Below, in pieces: positions 15,722-25,260 of a stretch of 64,000 bases of DNA. The DNA is from Candidatus Lachnocurva vaginae. Lineage in GTDB: Bacteria; Bacillota; Clostridia; Lachnospirales; Lachnospiraceae. The notes below the pieces were generated by a model. It made no database searches. It was not told where the DNA came from and was given only the letters and a program-made list of their open reading frames with translations. Numbering within the stretch: the first letter of the stretch is position 1; every line of letters begins with the position of its first letter. The stretch lies in assembly GCA_011082265.1 (NCBI GenBank), contig CP049781.1, positions 868,001 to 932,000 on the forward strand, written 5' to 3'. Both the position numbers and the translations under genes were made by a program.

Positions 15722-17212
15722 TTAAAGTTCCTTTGACAAATCTTCTATCGTAGTAGCCATAGCTTTTATTTCTTCAACGGAAGCATTAATTTCCTGCATA
15801 TTTGCAGCCTGGTTCTGAATCAAATCATTAATTGAAGAAATCTTTTCTAATATATTTGATGTCTTATCTTCCATTCCGCCAAGTGCCGTAGTAATCTTTT
15901 CTACAGACTCGGAACTATTATTTGCAAGTTTACTTACTTCTTCAGCTACAACAGCAAATCCTTTTCCAGCTTCTCCTGCTCTTGCAGCTTCAATGCTTGC
16001 ATTTAAAGCCAAAAGACTTGTCTGAGATGAAATATTCATAATAAGATCAGTTAACTTAAGTGTTTCATCAGTCTGATTCTTAGTATCCTGTGCAGCATCA
16101 GTAATCTTTTCTTGTACTCCTGCAATCTCAACAGTCTTCTCCGTTGTCTCTGTTATAGCTGTAGTAATACCTGCTATTGAATCATAAAGACTCTTAATCA
16201 TGCCGTTGATTTTTTTATCAAACTCTTCTTTATTCTTCTTAGTTGTTATATCTTCGATAGCTCCCGCTACTAAAACAGGTTCTCCGTCATCTTTTCTTAT
16301 TGTTTTTCCTACTGCTCTAAACCATCTATATTCTCCGTCTTTTTTACGAAGTCTATATTCAAGATCAAAAGGAGTTTTACCTGAATAATCCATAATATGA
16401 TCCTTAAAAGCTTTAAGTACTCTTTCCTTATCATCCGGATGTAAGCTATCGCTCCATGAATTTAATTTGTTTGGAAAATCATTTTCGTTTTCATATCCTA
16501 AAAGACTTCTAAATGTATTTGACCACCAGAATTCATTATCAGGATTAACAGGATCTCCTCCTATAACCTTCATATTCCAAGAGCCTTCTGACAATATGCT
16601 GTCAATAGCCTCAAATTTCTTTAATGTATATTCTAAGTCCTCATCTTTTTTCTTCTTATCGTCGATATCTACAAAAACACCGATAATTTCATCAGGATGC
16701 CCATTTTCATTTCTTACGACATTTCCTGCGGCGTGAAACCATTTGTATGATTTATCCTTCAACATAAGTCTATAATCAACATCATAAGGTGTATTTCCAG
16801 TTAAATCTTTTATACAGCTTGAAAAAGCATCCAACGTTAATTTTGAATCATCAGGATGAAGCCTATTACTCCATGCTTCTACTGTATTAGGGAAATCATT
16901 TTCATCATTAAATCCTATCATTTTTCTGAAATCATCAGACCATATTGCGTATGCAATTGAAAAATCATCATTGATTTTCATGTACCAAAGACCAGAATGA
17001 ACAGCATCATTTACTGTAGAAGTTCTTAACTGTTGATATTTAATTTCTGCATTTACGCTGTCTATTAAAGAATTTAATTCATTTGAAAATGGAGCACCGT
17101 TTTCAATTCTTTGAAAAACATCATTCTTTTTGTGATTATTTATTACATCATAAATAACTTTTTGTAAAACATCACTATTATCTTTAACGGTTTCTTTTTT
17201 CCTTCCGAACAA
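15722..17212 (-). CDS. Soluble chemoreceptor with two PAS domains
   Basis: About 496 aa with no membrane segment, so it is a cytoplasmic methyl-accepting protein. Two PAS domains of the PAS_3 type lie near residues 65-190 and 200-330. Each carries the LHPDD motif and a PAC-like YRWF/YKWFHA segment ending in DI. The C-terminal MCP signalling hairpin has the conserved tip SLLALNASIEAARAGEAGKGF. It would signal to CheA and hence the flagellar motor from an internal cue such as redox or a metabolite. The TTG at 17212 is chosen because AGGTGG sits 5-6 nt upstream. A GTG at 17239 would add nine residues and lies only about 10 nt from the predicted transcript start. Confidence 0.9.
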   Translation of the reverse strand: MFGRKKETVKDNSDVLQKVIYDVINNHKKNDVFQRIENGAPFSNELNSLIDSVNAEIKYQQLRTSTVNDAVHSGLWYMKINDDFSIAYAIWSDDFRKMIGFNDENDFPNTVEAWSNRLHPDDSKLTLDAFSSCIKDLTGNTPYDVDYRLMLKDKSYKWFHAAGNVVRNENGHPDEIIGVFVDIDDKKKKDEDLEYTLKKFEAIDSILSEGSWNMKVIGGDPVNPDNEFWWSNTFRSLLGYENENDFPNKLNSWSDSLHPDDKERVLKAFKDHIMDYSGKTPFDLEYRLRKKDGEYRWFRAVGKTIRKDDGEPVLVAGAIEDITTKKNKEEFDKKINGMIKSLYDSIAGITTAITETTEKTVEIAGVQEKITDAAQDTKNQTDETLKLTDLIMNISSQTSLLALNASIEAARAGEAGKGFAVVAEEVSKLANNSSESVEKITTALGGMEDKTSNILEKISSINDLIQNQAANMQEINASVEEIKAMATTIEDLSKEL

Positions 17213-17254
17213 AATAGCCACCTCATTTCTTAATCTCACCAGCCCATCGTTTTA

Positions 17255-17282
17255 ATTATAAAACATTTCACTCGATAGTCAA
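17255..17282 (-). promoter_or_regulatory. Sigma-A promoter of the chemoreceptor
   Basis: On the minus strand TTGACT (17277-17282) and an exact TATAAT (17255-17260) are separated by 16 nt. No flagellar sigma-28 promoter was seen. Confidence 0.7.
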
Positions 17283-17286
17283 GAAA

Positions 17287-17325
17287 TTTCCGACAATATG
17301 CATTATAAATATATATTATCGGAAA
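17287..17325 (-). terminator. Probable terminator of the SEC-C gene
   Basis: A 13-bp stem with one G-U pair (TTTCCGACAATAT / ATATTATCGGAAA on the plus strand) and a 13-nt loop abuts the chemoreceptor promoter. The T run is short. A second perfect palindrome, TATTATAGTT-TTA-AACTATAATA (17352-17374), lies between it and the gene and may contribute. Confidence 0.5.
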
Positions 17326-17394
17326 CTGTTTTATTTTTACAATGCTTAAAGTATTATAGTTTTAAACTATAATATTTTGTGCTATATAATTTAA

Positions 17395-17901
17395 TTATTT
17401 ATTCTTACCACAGCAAAACTTATATTTCTTACCGCTGTTACATGGGCAAGAATCATTTCGTCCTATCTTTTTAGGATTTACAACCGTATGAGCTTTTTTC
17501 TGTTCTTTATACATCTCATCTCTTTGCTCTTTTGAAAAAATCTTATCCCACTCAGGTAAGTTGTAAAGCCAGTCAGCTTTTGCTTCAACCATATTTTTAT
17601 ATAATTTTTCATTATCGAATTTAAGAGATACATCCGTATCTTCAGTAATATCATCAATAGAATTTGCTTTTAGCAAAGATTCGTTTATTCCATCTAAAAA
17701 TCCTGCCATCTCGTGAACAGTCATTTCGTATTTTTCAGCTAAATCTTTGACTTTTCCCTTTACTTCTTTAGAAGGATCTTTTAATAAGTCCTTATAGATG
17801 ACTTTTTCTTTTTTGAAATAATTATCCCAAAATTTTTCCATCTGTTTTTTATTTGTTGCTATGTTATAAACCTGCTGTCTCCACTCTTCTATTAAGCTCA
17901 T
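17395..17901 (-). CDS. SEC-C metal-binding domain protein
   Basis: 168 aa. The last 22 residues form a SEC-C zinc motif (NDSCPCNSGKKYKFCCG), as at the C-terminus of SecA. The N-terminal 130 aa are charged and helical and resemble a family common in Lachnospiraceae, to my recollection. The function is not established; SEC-C tails bind zinc and often contact ribosomes or SecB-like partners. It has an AGGAGATAA ribosome site, its own promoter, and is divergent from the small membrane protein at 18030. Confidence 0.8.
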   Translation of the reverse strand: MSLIEEWRQQVYNIATNKKQMEKFWDNYFKKEKVIYKDLLKDPSKEVKGKVKDLAEKYEMTVHEMAGFLDGINESLLKANSIDDITEDTDVSLKFDNEKLYKNMVEAKADWLYNLPEWDKIFSKEQRDEMYKEQKKAHTVVNPKKIGRNDSCPCNSGKKYKFCCGKNK

Positions 17902-17934
17902 ATTTATCTCCTATAAAACCTGTTTAATTAGTAA

Positions 17935-17963
17935 ATCATACTATGTTTTAGTATTAATGTCTA
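17935..17963 (-). promoter_or_regulatory. Promoter of the SEC-C gene
   Basis: On the minus strand TAGACA (17958-17963) and TATGAT (17935-17940) are separated by 17 nt, 34 bp upstream of the ATG. Confidence 0.5.
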
Positions 17964-18029
17964 TATTACTATACATGAAAGTACAAATTAAGTATAATTA
18001 TATTTATATAAATTGAAAGAGGTATTATT

Positions 18030-18284
18030 TTGAAAAGAGTTAAACATTTTTTGGCTTTGGTAAGTATATTTGTACTTGCACTCATGTATGTAATGACATT
18101 GTTTGCTGCATTTTTTGACGATTCAAAGTCACTTATTTTCTTTAAAATTTCACTTGCTCTTACAATATTTATCCCATGCCTTTTATGGATTTTAGGAATA
18201 TTTATAAGAATTTCGGGAAATAAAGGAAAAAAAGATAAAGCTAAATCAATGAAAACTGAAGAAAATTTTTCAGATAAAAGATAA
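18030..18284 (+). CDS. Small two-TM membrane protein, 84 aa
   Basis: The TTG start at 18030 has AGAGGT 7-8 nt upstream. Two membrane segments are evident, about residues 6-28 (FLALVSIFVLALMYVMTLFAA) and 36-60 (LIFFKISLALTIFIPCLLWIL). A Lys-rich cytoplasmic tail follows. Small proteins of this layout, with a TIFIPCLLW-like second helix, recur in Lachnospiraceae genomes as I remember them, without known function. The opposite-strand frame over the same DNA (17969-18304) lacks any ribosome site and is taken as a shadow. Confidence 0.65.
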   Translation: MKRVKHFLALVSIFVLALMYVMTLFAAFFDDSKSLIFFKISLALTIFIPCLLWILGIFIRISGNKGKKDKAKSMKTEENFSDKR

Positions 18285-18341
18285 AAAAATCTTATATTAA
18301 TCAAAATATAATAGCTTTATTTTATAAATTAAAAAGCATTA

Positions 18342-18377
18342 AAAATTGGCATTAGTAATTTTACTAATGCCAATTTT
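18342..18377. terminator. Bidirectional intrinsic terminator
   Basis: A 17-bp perfect inverted repeat, AAAATTGGCATTAGTAA / TTACTAATGCCAATTTT, has almost no loop and T-rich sequence on both sides. It serves the plus-strand small membrane protein and the minus-strand purA, whose 3' ends converge here. Confidence 0.85.
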
Positions 18378-18445
18378 CTTATATTTCAATATTATTTTTT
18401 ATAATTTAAAAATCACTTATATCTATAATATTTTCTTTTTTAATA

Positions 18446-19735
18446 TTATTTTAACGGAGATTTTCTATAAATAATATCTTCTCTGTTAGGTCCATTACTT
18501 ATCATCGTAATAGGAAATCCTATATGCTTTTCAATAAATTCTACATATTTTCTGCAATTTTCAGGAAGATCTTCATACTTTTTAATTCCCCTTATATCAC
18601 ATTTCCAACCTTTTAAGTATTCATATACAGGTTTTGCTTTTTCAGCTTTAAGACTTACCGGAAATTCATCTGTAACTTTTCCGTCAATTTCATATCCCGT
18701 ACATACAGGAATCTCATCTCTATAGCCTAAAATATCAAGAACTGTAAGTGCTACATCAGTAGCTCCTTGAAGTCTACATCCATATTTTGAAGCAACACAG
18801 TCATACCAACCAATTCTTCTCGGGCGACCTGTTGTAGCTCCGAATTCTCCTATGTCACCTCCACGGTTTCTAAGCTCATCCCCTTCTTTTCCGAAGATTT
18901 CTGTTACAAATACACCTGCACCTACCGCCGATGAATATGCTTTACTTACAGTAACTATTTTCTTAATTTCGTAAGGAGGAATTCCCGCTCCAATTGCACC
19001 ATAAGCTGCAAGAGTTGATGATGATGTAACCATAGGATAAATTCCATGATCCGGATCTTTAAGTGTTCCGAGCTGCCCTTCCAGAAGAATCTTCTTTCCT
19101 TCTTTAATTGCATCATATAAAATCTTTGATGTGTCTTTTACATAAGGCTTTATCATATCTCTATACTTATGAATAGTTTCCATAAGTTCTTCAAGCTTTA
19201 TAGGATCCTTATGATAAAGGTTTGTTAAAATAACATTTTTAATTGAAAGAACTTGTGATAATTTATCTTTTAAATAATCGTCATCCATAATTTCATTTAT
19301 TTGGAAACCGATTTTTGCATATTTATCTGAGAAAAATGGAGCTATTCCGCATTTTGTAGATCCGAAAGATTTCTTTCCAAGTCTTTCTTCTTCACATTGA
19401 TCAAACAAAATATGATAAGGCATAACTACCTGACATCTGTCTGAAACTATAATATTAGGAGTCGGAACGCCTTTTTTAACGATAGAATCAATTTCTGCTA
19501 CGAATTTAGGAATATCAAGTGCAACTCCATTTCCTATAATATTTAATATATTCGAGTGGAATATTCCTGAAGGCACCATGTGAAGGGCAAATCTGCCATA
19601 ATTATTAATTATAGTATGTCCTGCGTTTGCTCCGCCTTGAAATCTTATAACTATATCAGCTTCATTTGCGAGGGTATCGGTAATTTTTCCCTTACCTTCG
19701 TCTCCCCAATTTGCTCCGACTACTGCTGTAACCAT
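18446..19735 (-). CDS. purA: Adenylosuccinate synthetase
   Basis: 429 aa, full length. The enzyme makes adenylosuccinate from IMP, aspartate and GTP in AMP synthesis. The N-terminal GDEGKGK loop, GGANAGHT, and the GATTGRPRRIGW signature are intact. The ATG at 19735 has GGAGGAAA upstream; an in-frame ATG further up would add 28 residues that run into the degV region and was rejected. It lies 26 nt downstream of degV and is probably cotranscribed with it. Confidence 0.97.
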   Translation of the reverse strand: MVTAVVGANWGDEGKGKITDTLANEADIVIRFQGGANAGHTIINNYGRFALHMVPSGIFHSNILNIIGNGVALDIPKFVAEIDSIVKKGVPTPNIIVSDRCQVVMPYHILFDQCEEERLGKKSFGSTKCGIAPFFSDKYAKIGFQINEIMDDDYLKDKLSQVLSIKNVILTNLYHKDPIKLEELMETIHKYRDMIKPYVKDTSKILYDAIKEGKKILLEGQLGTLKDPDHGIYPMVTSSSTLAAYGAIGAGIPPYEIKKIVTVSKAYSSAVGAGVFVTEIFGKEGDELRNRGGDIGEFGATTGRPRRIGWYDCVASKYGCRLQGATDVALTVLDILGYRDEIPVCTGYEIDGKVTDEFPVSLKAEKAKPVYEYLKGWKCDIRGIKKYEDLPENCRKYVEFIEKHIGFPITMISNGPNREDIIYRKSPLK

Positions 19736-19761
19736 TCTTTCCTCCTCTAATAAATAACCAA

Positions 19762-20664
19762 TTATAAATTGTGTCTTGATGATGCCGTAACTGCTAAAGA
19801 ACCGGGGCCTATATGACAAGCCACGCTTAGTGGAAGCGGATCAATTATGATATTCTGATTTGGAAATTCCTCCAAAATTTCGTTCTTAAAAATTTCCGCC
19901 TCAGAAATTGCATTGGTATGCGATATTGATATAACGCAGTCCTTTGCTGAAGAATCAAAGAATTTTTCATTTAAATCTTTATTTATTACTGCCATCATCT
20001 TTTTCTTAGCCTGTTTCATAGTCCTTGCAACGGCACAAGTATCAAGTTTTCCCCCTTGATATTGAAGCACTGGTTTTATCTTTAAGATATTGCCAAGCAT
20101 TGCAACGGCAGGTGTAAGTCTTCCGCCACGTTTTAGATATTCAAGTGTGGCAACGGTTATATAAGTAGATGACTCGTACTTAGTCTTTTCAAGAAAATCC
20201 TTTATCTCCTTAGCAGACTTACCCTCTTCTAACAGCTTAATAGCTTGATATACAGAAAGCTTCTGAGTTACTGAAACACGATGATTATCTGCAACAAGCA
20301 CTTTTCCGTCATAATCTTCAGCTAAAGCAATCGCTGTCTGACAAGAACTTGAAAGTCCGCTGGACATTGGGATATATAAAATTTTATCATAACTTTTAAG
20401 AAGCTCATCCCATCTATCCATTAAATCTCCGATTGCCGGCATTGACGTTGTTATCTTTGTATCAGGTTCATCGATTCTTTTATAAAACTCATCTTGCGTA
20501 ATATCAACATTTTCATAATACATATCACCATTTATATAAAATGGCATAGGAACTATAAAAACATCTTTTAAATCCTTTGATGAAATTCCCAGAAGCTCGT
20601 GCTCTGAAATATTCTCCTTGGAAATTCCGCTGTTTGAATCTGTAAGAATTGCAATTCTTTCCAT
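19762..20664 (-). CDS. DegV family fatty acid-binding protein
   Basis: 300 aa. DegV proteins bind a fatty acid between two alpha/beta domains and feed fatty acid kinase (FakB role). Family features are the N-terminal ILTDSNSG, the TSMPAIGD motif (fatty acid carboxylate contact), PMSSGLSSSCQTA, LEYLKRGGRL, and a conserved His region near the C-terminus (ACHIGPGSLAV). The start is the ATG at 20664 with GAGG 6 nt upstream. It lies between groEL and purA. Confidence 0.92.
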   Translation of the reverse strand: MERIAILTDSNSGISKENISEHELLGISSKDLKDVFIVPMPFYINGDMYYENVDITQDEFYKRIDEPDTKITTSMPAIGDLMDRWDELLKSYDKILYIPMSSGLSSSCQTAIALAEDYDGKVLVADNHRVSVTQKLSVYQAIKLLEEGKSAKEIKDFLEKTKYESSTYITVATLEYLKRGGRLTPAVAMLGNILKIKPVLQYQGGKLDTCAVARTMKQAKKKMMAVINKDLNEKFFDSSAKDCVISISHTNAISEAEIFKNEILEEFPNQNIIIDPLPLSVACHIGPGSLAVTASSRHNL

Positions 20665-20766
20665 AATCATCCTCGCTGTTATCAATACGACATAATTATT
20701 AACACACGTCAGAAATTTTAACACAATTTTACAAATAAAAAAAGTCTGTCTTAAAAAATAAAAAAA

Positions 20767-22386
20767 TTACATCATTCCAGGCTGCGGCATTGAAGGAGCA
20801 GAAGGTTTATCTTCTTTTATATCTGCAACTGCAGATTCCGTTGTAAGTAGTGTCGATGCTATTGAAGATGCATTTTGAAGTGCACTTCTTGTAACCTTAA
20901 CCGGATCAAGGATTCCTGCTTTAATCATATCTACAAGTTTATTTTCATAAGCGTCAAATCCCGTTCCAACTTTAGATTCTTTTACCTTATTAACAATAAC
21001 AGATCCGTCAAGTCCTGCATTCTTTGCAATATAATAAAGAGGAGATGAAAGTGCTTTAAAGACTAATGTTGCACCTGTCTTTTCGTCTCCTTCCAATTTT
21101 TTGACAAGTTTTTCAACCTCTTTTGCAGCATGAATATAAGCAGAACCGCCTCCTGCTATAATTCCTTCTTCAACAGCTGCTCTTGTTGCATTAAGTGCAT
21201 CTTCAAGTCTTAATTTAGCTTCTTTCATTTCAACTTCTGTTGCAGCTCCTACCTTAATAACTGCAACTCCGCCTGAAAGTTTTGCAAGACGTTCTTTGAA
21301 TTTATCTTTATCAAATTCTGAAGTTGTATCTTCAATCTGCTTTCTTATAGAAGCTATTCTTTCTTCTATATCTTTCTTATTGCCTTCACCGTCAACAATT
21401 ATTGTATTATCTTTATTTACTTTTACGGATTTAGCTTTTCCTAATTGTTCAACAGTTGCATCTTTAAGTTCAAGTCCTACTTCACTTGAAATAACAGTAC
21501 CACCTGTAAGTGTTGCAATATCCTGAAGCATCTCTTTTCTTCTGTCACCATATCCAGGTGCTTTTACAGCAACAACATTAAATGTTCCTCTTAATTTATT
21601 TAAGATAAGTGTAGTAAGTGCTTCACCTTCAACATCTTCTGCAATAATTAAAAGCTTTGAGCCTGACTGAACAATCTTTTCAAGAAGAGGGAGAATTTCT
21701 TGAATATTTGAAATTTTCTTATCAGTAATAAGTATATAAGGATCTTCAAGGACGGCTTCCATTTTGTCAGTATCAGTTACCATGTATGAAGATAAATATC
21801 CTCTATCAAACTGCATACCTTCTACAACGTCAAGCTCAGTCTGCATTGTCTTTGATTCCTGAACAGTAATAACTCCGTCATTTGAAACTTTTTCCATTGC
21901 ATCGGCAACCATTTGTCCGACTTCTTCATTTCCTGCAGAAATTGAAGCAACTTTTGCAATCTGATCTTTTCCATTTACTTTCTGACTCATTTTTACAAGA
22001 GCATCAACAGCACAATCTGTAGCTTTCTTTATCCCTTTTCTAAGTACAACAGGATTTGCTCCTGCAGCGAGGTTCTTAACACCTTCATCAACCATAGCCT
22101 GTGCAAGAACTGTTGCTGTTGTAGTTCCGTCACCTGCTATATCATTTGTCTTTGTTGCAACTTCCTTTACAAGAAGTGCTCCCATATTTTCAAAAGGATC
22201 TTCAAGTTCTATCTCTTTTGCAATAGAAACTCCATCATTTGTAATAAGAGGTGTTGAATAAGATTTCTCCAAAATTACATTTCTTCCTTTTGGCCCTAGT
22301 GTAACTCTTACTGTATTTGAAAGCTTATCAACACCTGCTTTAAGTGATTTTAAAGCTTCTTCTCCATATTTTATATCTTTAGCCAT
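20767..22386 (-). CDS. groEL: Chaperonin GroEL
   Basis: 539 aa, full length, the 60-kDa ring chaperonin that folds proteins with ATP and GroES. Signature segments include TLGPKGRNVILEKS, the ATP site GDGTTTATVLAQ, and AAVEEGIIAGGG. The C-terminal tail is short (SMPQPGMM) instead of a long GGM repeat. It follows groES by 24 nt in a CIRCE-regulated operon. Confidence 0.98.
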   Translation of the reverse strand: MAKDIKYGEEALKSLKAGVDKLSNTVRVTLGPKGRNVILEKSYSTPLITNDGVSIAKEIELEDPFENMGALLVKEVATKTNDIAGDGTTTATVLAQAMVDEGVKNLAAGANPVVLRKGIKKATDCAVDALVKMSQKVNGKDQIAKVASISAGNEEVGQMVADAMEKVSNDGVITVQESKTMQTELDVVEGMQFDRGYLSSYMVTDTDKMEAVLEDPYILITDKKISNIQEILPLLEKIVQSGSKLLIIAEDVEGEALTTLILNKLRGTFNVVAVKAPGYGDRRKEMLQDIATLTGGTVISSEVGLELKDATVEQLGKAKSVKVNKDNTIIVDGEGNKKDIEERIASIRKQIEDTTSEFDKDKFKERLAKLSGGVAVIKVGAATEVEMKEAKLRLEDALNATRAAVEEGIIAGGGSAYIHAAKEVEKLVKKLEGDEKTGATLVFKALSSPLYYIAKNAGLDGSVIVNKVKESKVGTGFDAYENKLVDMIKAGILDPVKVTRSALQNASSIASTLLTTESAVADIKEDKPSAPSMPQPGMM

Positions 22387-22410
22387 TTAAAATTCCTACC
22401 TTCCTATCAA

Positions 22411-22695
22411 TTATTTTACGATTGCAAGAATATCACTTTGCTTTACTATCATATATTCTTCACCATCAAGCTTTATCTCAGTTCCAGCATATTTCGAATA
22501 AATAACTTTATCGCCTTCTTTAACCTGCATCTTTATATCTTTTCCATCAACATTTCCACCGGGTCCTACAGCTATAACAATAGCTTCCTGTGGTTTTTCC
22601 TGTGATGCTGTAGTTAAAATAATTCCTGACTTAGTTGTCTCTTCCGCTTTACACTGTTGTAAAACAACTCTATCAGATAGTGGTACTAATTTCAT
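22411..22695 (-). CDS. groES: Co-chaperonin GroES
   Basis: 94 aa. The mobile loop (KAEETTKSGIIL) and the roof motif GPG are visible. The start is the ATG at 22695 with AGGAGGC upstream; an earlier ATG would lie inside the CIRCE operator and was rejected. First gene of groES-groEL. Confidence 0.97.
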   Translation of the reverse strand: MKLVPLSDRVVLQQCKAEETTKSGIILTTASQEKPQEAIVIAVGPGGNVDGKDIKMQVKEGDKVIYSKYAGTEIKLDGEEYMIVKQSDILAIVK

Positions 22696-22724
22696 AAAAT
22701 GCCTCCTTTTAATTATCTTTATTG

Positions 22725-22751
22725 TTAGCACTCAATTATTAAGAGTGCTAA
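22725..22751. promoter_or_regulatory. CIRCE operator (HrcA-binding)
   Basis: TTAGCACTC-N9-GAGTGCTAA, an exact match to the CIRCE consensus, lies between the groES promoter and start codon. It shows that groESL is repressed by HrcA and induced by heat; hrcA itself is not in the window. Confidence 0.97.
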
Positions 22752-22760
22752 CCAACAATG

Positions 22761-22792
22761 ATTATATTAGTTTTATTGTCATAAGTTTGCAA
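22761..22792 (-). promoter_or_regulatory. groESL promoter
   Basis: On the minus strand TTGCAA (22787-22792) is followed by TAATATAAT. TAATAT (22764-22769) gives 17-nt spacing, while the exact TATAAT (22761-22766) gives 20, so the -10 register is uncertain. Confidence 0.5.
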
Positions 22793-22966
22793 GGCTCATA
22801 TAATGAAAATATCTATTATAATCTTATATTTTTATAGATATATCTCTATTTATCTCCCATTTACTACTTTTTTCATATTTTATATTATTTTTTATTTTAA
22901 TTTATTTAATTGCAATAAAAAATAAATTTTCATAGCATTAAAAGATTTGATTTTAGTTAGTATCCT

Positions 22967-25201
22967 TTATTTTTTTGTTCCTCTATTACTCCTTGACGCT
23001 ATATGCATTCTTTCAAGATGAATGCTTTCTTTTCCTACCTTTATGACTTTAACTTCATCTTCTTTTAAAATGTAATACGAAAGTATCTTTTCATTTTTTC
23101 CTACATTCATTCCTCTAACGCCTTTTGCCTGCTTTTTCTGCTCCGGAACATCCGATGCCATAAATCTCAAAAAATAATTTTTATCAGAACATATTACAAT
23201 GCTGTCATTATCTTCTATTATAGAAACTATTAAAAGTTCATCATCAATAAGTTTTGTTGAAGCTGTAGTTTTTTTAGTTACATCAAAAAGACTTCCGGAA
23301 ACTATCTTTATAAAATTATTTTTTGTTCCAAATAATAGCTTTTTATCCCTTAAACCTTCTATAGTATCTATGTGAAGAATGTCTTCCTTTTCACTGTCAA
23401 AATTACTTATATTGTCAATCGGCTTTCCCTTATCTCGTAATTTCCCGATAGGGATATCTGCAGCTTTTACAAGATGCATATTTCCTTTATTTGTAAATAA
23501 AGTTATTGTGTCCGTATTTTTACACTTAATAATGTACTTAAATTCATTTCCTAAAGTTTCTTTATTTCGTTCAAATGTAGCAGTATCTATAACCTTTGCA
23601 TAAAAGAATCTATCAAATAAAACATAGACATATTCTTCTTTTATAGCTTCTTCTATAACTTCAGGCTCATCCAAATTACAGATTTTGGTTTTTCTTTCTT
23701 TAGTATATTTTTTCTTAAGTTCTAAAAGTTCATCAATAATGGTTTTTGCCATTACACCTCTATCACTTAAAATCTCGTTAAAGTTCTGTATATTTCTTAA
23801 AGTTTTAAGATATTCTTTTCTTAATGCATCAATTTCAAGACCTATAAGTTTGTAAAGTCTCATATCAAGAATTGCATCTGCCTGCTTTTCAGTAAATAAA
23901 AGAATCCGTGCATCTTTTTTTGATTCTTCTTTTTTAAATTTTATGCCATCTACAACACCATTTACAAGGCATTCCTTGACCATTTTTCTATCTTTACTTC
24001 CTCTAATTATTTCGATAATTAAATCTATTACATCGCAGGCTTTTATAAGGCCTTCCTGAATTTCTTTTTTTCCTCTTTCTTTTTGTAAAAGATATTCATA
24101 TTTTCTTTTACAAAGTTCAAACTGAAAATCAGACGTTTTTCTTAAAATTGGAATAAGCCCCAAAGTCTCAGGTCTATTGTCTACTACAGAAAGCATATTT
24201 ACGGAAAATGTATCTTCAAGTCTTGTTTTTTTATAAAGGAGATTTTCTATATTAGTTGCATCAGCACCCTTTTTTAGCTCAATTACAATTCTTATTCCTT
24301 CTTTTGCTGACTGGTTTGAAATATCAGTAATGTCACTTGTAACTCTATTTTCAACTAGTGAATATACATCATTTAAAAATTTTCCTATATTAAGGCCTAT
24401 CATCGTATATGGAATTTCTGTTACAACTAAATTTTGACGTCCATTTTTCCCTTTTTCGTAAGCAACTTTTCCTCTAATTCTTATTTTCCCTTCTCCTATA
24501 GAATAAATATTTAAAAGTTCATCTTTATTTGCAACAATTCCTCCTGTAGGAAAATCCGGTCCTTTTATAATTTTCATCATTTCATAGGTATTAATTTCAG
24601 GATTTTTCATATATGCGATAAGACCGTCGATTACTTCACCTACATTATGAGGAGGAATTGACGTTGCCATACCAACAGCAATTCCTTCAGCACCATTTAT
24701 GAGTAAATTTGGAATCTTTACAGGAAGAACTGAAGGCTCTTTTTCTGTTTCATCGAAATTAGGAACAAAATCTACTACATCCTTATCAAGATCTTCTAAA
24801 AATGCATCTTCTGTAATAGGAAAAAGTCTGGCTTCAGTATAACGCATTGCTGCGGCGGTATCTCCCTCGATTGATCCGAAGTTTCCATGTCCGTCTATCA
24901 AAGGAACACTCTTTTTAAAGTCCTGAGACATTACAACCAAAGATTCGTATATTGAGCTATCGCCATGCGGATGAAATTTACCCATTGTATCTCCTACAAT
25001 ACGAGCAGATTTTCTATATGGTTTATCTGACCTTATAGAAAGTTCGTACATATCATATAAAGTTCTTCTCTGCACAGGCTTAAGTCCGTCTCTTATGTCC
25101 GGAAGAGCTCTGGATACAATTACACTCATTGCATAATCTATATATGATTTTTGCATTTCATCGGAATATTCAGTTTGAATTATTCTCTCAGGAGTTGCCA
25201 T
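22967..25201 (-). CDS. parC: Topoisomerase IV subunit A (GyrA/ParC type)
   Basis: 744 aa type IIA topoisomerase breakage-rejoining subunit. The catalytic Tyr121 is in AAMRYTEARL. The quinolone-determining segment is HPHGDSSIYESLV, with the usual Ser (82) and an acidic residue (Glu86), so no classical resistance change is seen. The C-terminal DNA-wrapping domain is short compared with GyrA (744 against over 800 aa) and lacks a clear GyrA box, which favours ParC. The strong ribosome site is AGAGAGGA. It follows its partner parE by 59 nt. Some annotators would name the pair gyrA/gyrB-like. Confidence 0.9.
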   Translation of the reverse strand: MATPERIIQTEYSDEMQKSYIDYAMSVIVSRALPDIRDGLKPVQRRTLYDMYELSIRSDKPYRKSARIVGDTMGKFHPHGDSSIYESLVVMSQDFKKSVPLIDGHGNFGSIEGDTAAAMRYTEARLFPITEDAFLEDLDKDVVDFVPNFDETEKEPSVLPVKIPNLLINGAEGIAVGMATSIPPHNVGEVIDGLIAYMKNPEINTYEMMKIIKGPDFPTGGIVANKDELLNIYSIGEGKIRIRGKVAYEKGKNGRQNLVVTEIPYTMIGLNIGKFLNDVYSLVENRVTSDITDISNQSAKEGIRIVIELKKGADATNIENLLYKKTRLEDTFSVNMLSVVDNRPETLGLIPILRKTSDFQFELCKRKYEYLLQKERGKKEIQEGLIKACDVIDLIIEIIRGSKDRKMVKECLVNGVVDGIKFKKEESKKDARILLFTEKQADAILDMRLYKLIGLEIDALRKEYLKTLRNIQNFNEILSDRGVMAKTIIDELLELKKKYTKERKTKICNLDEPEVIEEAIKEEYVYVLFDRFFYAKVIDTATFERNKETLGNEFKYIIKCKNTDTITLFTNKGNMHLVKAADIPIGKLRDKGKPIDNISNFDSEKEDILHIDTIEGLRDKKLLFGTKNNFIKIVSGSLFDVTKKTTASTKLIDDELLIVSIIEDNDSIVICSDKNYFLRFMASDVPEQKKQAKGVRGMNVGKNEKILSYYILKEDEVKVIKVGKESIHLERMHIASRSNRGTKK

Positions 25202-25260
25202 AAATTGTCCTCTCTTTTTAATTAATTATATAGCATAAAATTGCTGTGACAAAATTATAA

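Noticed and set aside
17969..18304. Minus-strand frame of 111 codons opposite the small membrane protein
   Set aside because: No ribosome site and no convincing start; the plus-strand product has a clear two-TM layout and ribosome site and explains the region.
22885..22925. Terminator after a minus-strand gene in the groES-parC gap
   Set aside because: The 12-bp inverted repeat consists only of A and T, lies upstream of groES and not directly after a gene end, and has no clear orientation.
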